DNA from: an uncultured Oscillospiraceae bacterium
GTDB lineage: Bacteria; Bacillota; Clostridia; Oscillospirales; Acutalibacteraceae
Direction: 5' to 3'
Assembly (NCBI GenBank): GCA_905192745.1
Contig: CAJJLZ010000004.1
Coordinates: forward strand, 1-64,000
DNA length: 64,000 nucleotides
The translations under genes and the position numbers were made by a program. Positions 61,075 through 64,000 of this stretch are shown here, piece by piece (the stretch's first letter is position 1; every line of letters starts with the position of its first letter). The notes below the pieces were generated by a model. That model had not been told where the DNA came from, made no database searches, and worked only from the letters and a program-made list of their open reading frames with translations.

Positions 61075-61437
61075 ATGACGACTTTTGACGATGTGTTCTC
61101 CAAAGCGAAAAGCGTGGCGGAAACGGCGGGAAAAAAGACCTCCGAAATGATCGAAGTCACTCGGCTGAAAATGCAGGCTGCGGAAATTGAACGGGATATT
61201 TCTTCCATGTTGGAGGGGCTGGGCCGTCTGGTCTATGAATCCCGTAAGGACGGCGCGGATATCGCCGGACAGGTGGACGACTGCTGTCTGAAGCTCGACG
61301 AACGGAAAACCGAGCTTGCCGCGCTGCGGGATAGAATCGATGAATGCCGGAACCGGATCAGCTGTAAGAACTGCGGCGCGCTGAACGCGGAGGATTCCGT
61401 ATACTGCAAGCGCTGCGGCGTTAAGCTCTCGGATTAA
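61075..61437 (+). CDS. Small coiled-coil zinc-ribbon protein
   Basis: A 120-residue protein. Most of the length is helical and probably coiled-coil (about 10-92; VTRLKMQAAEIERDISSMLE, KLDERKTELAALRDRIDEC). The C-terminus is a zinc ribbon with C97/C100 and C111/C114 (CKNCG, CKRCG). Such proteins are common in Firmicutes with no established role. It follows AGGAGG, has its own promoter and terminator and is thus monocistronic. Confidence 0.85.
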   Translation: MTTFDDVFSKAKSVAETAGKKTSEMIEVTRLKMQAAEIERDISSMLEGLGRLVYESRKDGADIAGQVDDCCLKLDERKTELAALRDRIDECRNRISCKNCGALNAEDSVYCKRCGVKLSD

Positions 61438-61452
61438 GCCGACGGACATTGC

Positions 61453-61485
61453 AACAGGGCGGTACGACTTACCGCCCTGTTTGTT
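61453..61485 (+). terminator. Terminator after the zinc-ribbon gene
   Basis: A 12-bp stem AACAGGGCGGTA/TACCGCCCTGTT (61453-61464 with 61470-61481) is followed by a T-rich tract. Confidence 0.8.
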
Positions 61486-61552
61486 ATAAACGCCCTTTCA
61501 GCGAAGCGGTTTGGACAAACAGGGCCATACAGGCGTAAAGGAGCGACGCAGA

Positions 61553-62374
61553 ATGATACCTACCGAACAATATGAGCAAAGCGCCGCCTTCCTTCGGGAA
61601 GCATTGCCGTTTATACCGGAAGCGGCGGTCGTTCTCGGTTCGGGCCTAGGAGGGCTGGCCGAGGAAACAAGCGAAGCATTGCGGATTCCTTATGAGGAAA
61701 TTCCCGGTTTTCCCCGTTCCACGGTGGCTTCTCATGCCGGCCTGCTGACAGTCGGGATGCTTGCCGGCCGAAAAACGGCCGTTTTTTCCGGCCGCACCCA
61801 TTATTACGAGGGGTATTCCACCGAGACGGTGGCATATTATGTCCGGGTGCTGAAGCTGCTTGGAGTAAAGACTCTGATTCTGACCAACGCGGCGGGCGGT
61901 GTTAATGAGAAATACCGGATCGGGGACTTAATGCTGATTGCCGACCATATCAAATTCGGTCTGGAAAGCCCCGCGAGAGGGGAATGCCGTCCTCTGTTCG
62001 GCCCCCGTTTCTTTGACATGACGCGTGCGTATTCTCCCCGCCTGAGAGAAACCGCCCGCCGGTGCGCGGACAAGCTGGGGATTTCCCTGAGAGAGGGCGT
62101 TTATTTTTATATGCCCGGTCCGGAATTTGAAACGCCCGCTGAAATCCGGGCGATCCGGACGCTTGGCGGGGATGCGGTAGGAATGTCTACCGTTGCCGAG
62201 GCGGTAGCCGCCTCCCAATGCGGGCTGGAGGTGCTCGGCCTTTCCTGCATCACCAATCTGGCGGCTGGAATGACGCCGGATACGACGGTCAGCGACGAGG
62301 AGGTAACGGCAAACGCCGCCCTTGCGGCGGATCGCTTCGGCGCGCTGATAAAAGCAATTCTAGCCGCTTTATAG
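61553..62374 (+). CDS. punA: Purine-nucleoside phosphorylase, trimeric type I
   Basis: A 273-residue enzyme cleaving purine nucleosides with phosphate to base and ribose 1-phosphate. The phosphate-binding GSGLGGL, SHAG, GRTHYYEGYS and TNAAGGVN blocks and the base-binding MPGPEFETPAEIR, VGMSTVAEAVAA segments are all present. I chose ATG 61553 with AAAGGAGCG upstream over TTG 61511. The amidohydrolase begins 51 nt on, making a purine/SAH salvage pair. Confidence 0.94.
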   Translation: MIPTEQYEQSAAFLREALPFIPEAAVVLGSGLGGLAEETSEALRIPYEEIPGFPRSTVASHAGLLTVGMLAGRKTAVFSGRTHYYEGYSTETVAYYVRVLKLLGVKTLILTNAAGGVNEKYRIGDLMLIADHIKFGLESPARGECRPLFGPRFFDMTRAYSPRLRETARRCADKLGISLREGVYFYMPGPEFETPAEIRAIRTLGGDAVGMSTVAEAVAASQCGLEVLGLSCITNLAAGMTPDTTVSDEEVTANAALAADRFGALIKAILAAL

Positions 62375-62425
62375 GGCGGTTCTTTACGAATCCCTCTGAA
62401 TCGTCATCAATCGGGAGGTTCCGCT

Positions 62426-63712
62426 ATGTTATTTACCGACATCGACGTACTTCGCGCGGACGGCACGCTCCTGACGGGACAGTATGTCGCCATACGGGAG
62501 GGACGGATTGTCCACATCGGCAAATCCGTTCCCACCGATGATTGGGGAGAGATCGTGGACGGGAAAGATCGTCTGCTGCTTCCCGGCTTTTACAATGCGC
62601 ATACCCATGCGGCAATGACGCTGATGCGCGGCTATGGCGAGGGGCTTCCGCTGGATCGCTGGCTTTACGAACGGATTTTCCCGTTTGAAGAAAAGCTGAC
62701 GGGAGAAGACATTTATTGGGGAACCCAGTTGGGAATTGCGGAGATGCTGTCTACCGGCACCGTTTCCTTTTCGGATATGTATTATCACTGCGAACGGGTC
62801 GCTCAGGCAGTGCTGGACAGCGGCCTGAAAGCGAACATCGGGCAAAGCGTAAGCTGTACGGATAAAAAGGTCCGCTTCCGCGCGCTGCCCGCCTACCCGG
62901 CAATCCGGGAACTGCTGGATACGGCTCAGGGCCTCGGAAACGGCCGTATCCGGATCGATGTGACTCCGCATTCGGAATATACGACCCACCCGCATCTGCT
63001 TGCTGAAATGGCGGAGCTGGCCTCAGAATACGGCGTGCGTATACAAACGCATCTTTCCGAGACGGAAAAGGAGCAGCGGGAATGCGTGGGACGATACGGC
63101 AAAACGCCGGCCCGGGTTATGAAAGACGCCGGCATTTTCGACCTTCCCGCCACGGCCGCTCACTGCGTCTGGACGACCGACAGCGATCTGGAAATTCTGG
63201 CGGAGAAGGGCGTTACGGCGGTGCATTGTCCGCAGAGCAATCTCAAGCTGGGAAGCGGTATCGCCCCGGTCGAAAAAATGAGGCGGATGGGCGTTTCCAT
63301 GGCGCTCGGCACGGACTCCGCTTCCAGCAATAATAATCTGGATATGCTGGAGGAACTGCGGACCGCCGTGCTGCTTGCCCGTGGAATCTCCCGGAATCCC
63401 GCGGCTTTGCCGGCGGGAGAGGCATTGTATATGGCGACCCGGGGCGGCGCGCTTGCGCAGGGGAGAGAAGACTGCGGCGACATTCAGGAAGGATTCCGGG
63501 CGGATCTTTTGGTTCTGAATCTCCGGACTCCGGCTATGCTGCCGTGTCACGACGTGCTGTCCAATCTCCTTTTTTCCGCGGGAACCGACGCGCTGGAAAT
63601 GACTATGGTGGACGGCTGTATTCTATACCGGAACGGTGAATTCGCCACGCTGGATATTGAACGAATCCGCTATCGCGTCGGCCGCTGTGTCAAATCGGCG
63701 CTCGCCCGCTGA
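62426..63712 (+). CDS. mtaD: Amidohydrolase, S-adenosylhomocysteine/5'-methylthioadenosine deaminase type
   Basis: A 428-residue metal-dependent deaminase of the cytosine deaminase-like (TrzN/MtaD) group. The first metal site is NAHTHAAM. HLSETEKE, TAAHCVW and the catalytic Asp in LGTDSASSNNNLDM also match MtaD/SAH deaminases, which convert SAH, MTA or adenosine to the inosyl forms. With the phosphorylase just upstream it would channel adenosine-type nucleosides into the hypoxanthine pool. Substrate preference cannot be read from sequence. Confidence 0.88.
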   Translation: MLFTDIDVLRADGTLLTGQYVAIREGRIVHIGKSVPTDDWGEIVDGKDRLLLPGFYNAHTHAAMTLMRGYGEGLPLDRWLYERIFPFEEKLTGEDIYWGTQLGIAEMLSTGTVSFSDMYYHCERVAQAVLDSGLKANIGQSVSCTDKKVRFRALPAYPAIRELLDTAQGLGNGRIRIDVTPHSEYTTHPHLLAEMAELASEYGVRIQTHLSETEKEQRECVGRYGKTPARVMKDAGIFDLPATAAHCVWTTDSDLEILAEKGVTAVHCPQSNLKLGSGIAPVEKMRRMGVSMALGTDSASSNNNLDMLEELRTAVLLARGISRNPAALPAGEALYMATRGGALAQGREDCGDIQEGFRADLLVLNLRTPAMLPCHDVLSNLLFSAGTDALEMTMVDGCILYRNGEFATLDIERIRYRVGRCVKSALAR

Positions 63713-63765
63713 CGGAAGGTTCGTCGGAACGCCGCTCAATCTGTAACCCGAGAGGACTGACTTTT

Positions 63766-64000
63766 TTGCCAAATCGCCAGAAGCAAAGCTTCCTGCACGG
63801 CGCACTGATCTTGTCTGCCGCCGCAATATTGACCAAGATCATCGGTGCGCTTTTCTTTAAAATTCCTCTGCAGAATATCAATAAAACCGCTTATGGATAT
63901 TTTGAAGCGGCATACAACATCTATATCCCGCTGTATACCGTTTCCACCGCCGGGTTTCCCGTTGCGGTATCCCGTCTGGTTTCGGAAAGCATGGCGCTGG
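63766..64000 (+). CDS. Lipid flippase of the MurJ/SpoVB (MVF/polysaccharide export) type, partial
   Basis: The window ends inside this gene; 78 residues are visible. The N-terminus LHGALILSAAAILTKIIGAL and the segment YGYFEAAYNIYIPLYTVS with GFPVAVSRLVSE are those of SpoVB/MurJ-like MOP-superfamily flippases in Firmicutes. Start TTG 63766 follows AGAGGA at about 9 nt. The 3' part lies outside the window, so subfamily cannot be fixed. Confidence 0.8.
   Translation, partial: MPNRQKQSFLHGALILSAAAILTKIIGALFFKIPLQNINKTAYGYFEAAYNIYIPLYTVSTAGFPVAVSRLVSESMAL

Overview
The window reads as chromosomal DNA of a GC-rich, low-copy Firmicute, most likely a gut-type Clostridia (Oscillospiraceae-like). The grounds are a PolC-type replicative polymerase, the order pyrH-frr-uppS-cdsA-dxr-rseP-ispG-polC, strong AGGAGG-type ribosome binding sites, xPxTG sortase signals and sugar ABC importers without a dedicated ATPase. 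I cannot name a genus. No tRNA, rRNA or CRISPR array was seen. The first 21 bases could be the tail of an upstream gene, but that cannot be supported.

Layout. 1-2.6 kb: TM2/zinc-ribbon membrane protein, a GNAT acetyltransferase, ispD-ispF. 2.6-6.8 kb: an AraC-type regulator divergent from a glycyl-radical enzyme and its activating enzyme, substrate unknown. 6.8-11.4 kb: a visibly AT-richer island with an IS200/IS605 tnpA remnant, a TetR-type regulator with a perfect 22-bp palindrome over its promoter, and a 1067-residue wall-anchored 5'-nucleotidase; near-identical 41/42-nt IS-end-like repeats bracket it. 11.4-16.8 kb: exodeoxyribonuclease III and a divergent type IIA topoisomerase pair. 17.3-28.5 kb: the housekeeping block pyrH, frr, uppS, cdsA, dxr, rseP, ispG, polC. 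With ispD and ispF upstream, four MEP isoprenoid enzymes lie in the window, next to the undecaprenyl and CDP-DAG genes that feed wall and membrane synthesis. 28.5-35.1 kb: histidine operon hisZ-G-D-C-B-(hisA::hisI)-E with a HisA-HisI fusion and no hisH or hisF. 35.1-36.4 kb: a GNAT gene and a decayed carbon-nitrogen hydrolase / glycerophosphodiesterase remnant.

36.7-59.8 kb: the most unusual part, a single-strand run of 15 genes. It is bracketed by two DUF4838 paralogues, one cytoplasmic and one a lipoprotein. Between them lie a DUF5107-TPR protein, an AraC regulator, a ROK-family protein, a giant 962-residue solute-binding protein, four sugar ABC permeases making two systems, an NHL-TPR-YIP1 membrane protein, a DUF5696 protein, two surface proteins sharing a module I do not recognise, and a lipoprotein binding protein. 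No classical glycoside hydrolase and no ABC ATPase is present. I read it as a glycan sensing, binding, import and processing locus built largely from domains of unknown function. 59.8-64 kb: a uridine-kinase-like protein, a zinc-ribbon protein, purine nucleoside phosphorylase, an MtaD/SAH-deaminase-type amidohydrolase, and the start of a MurJ/SpoVB-type flippase cut by the window end.
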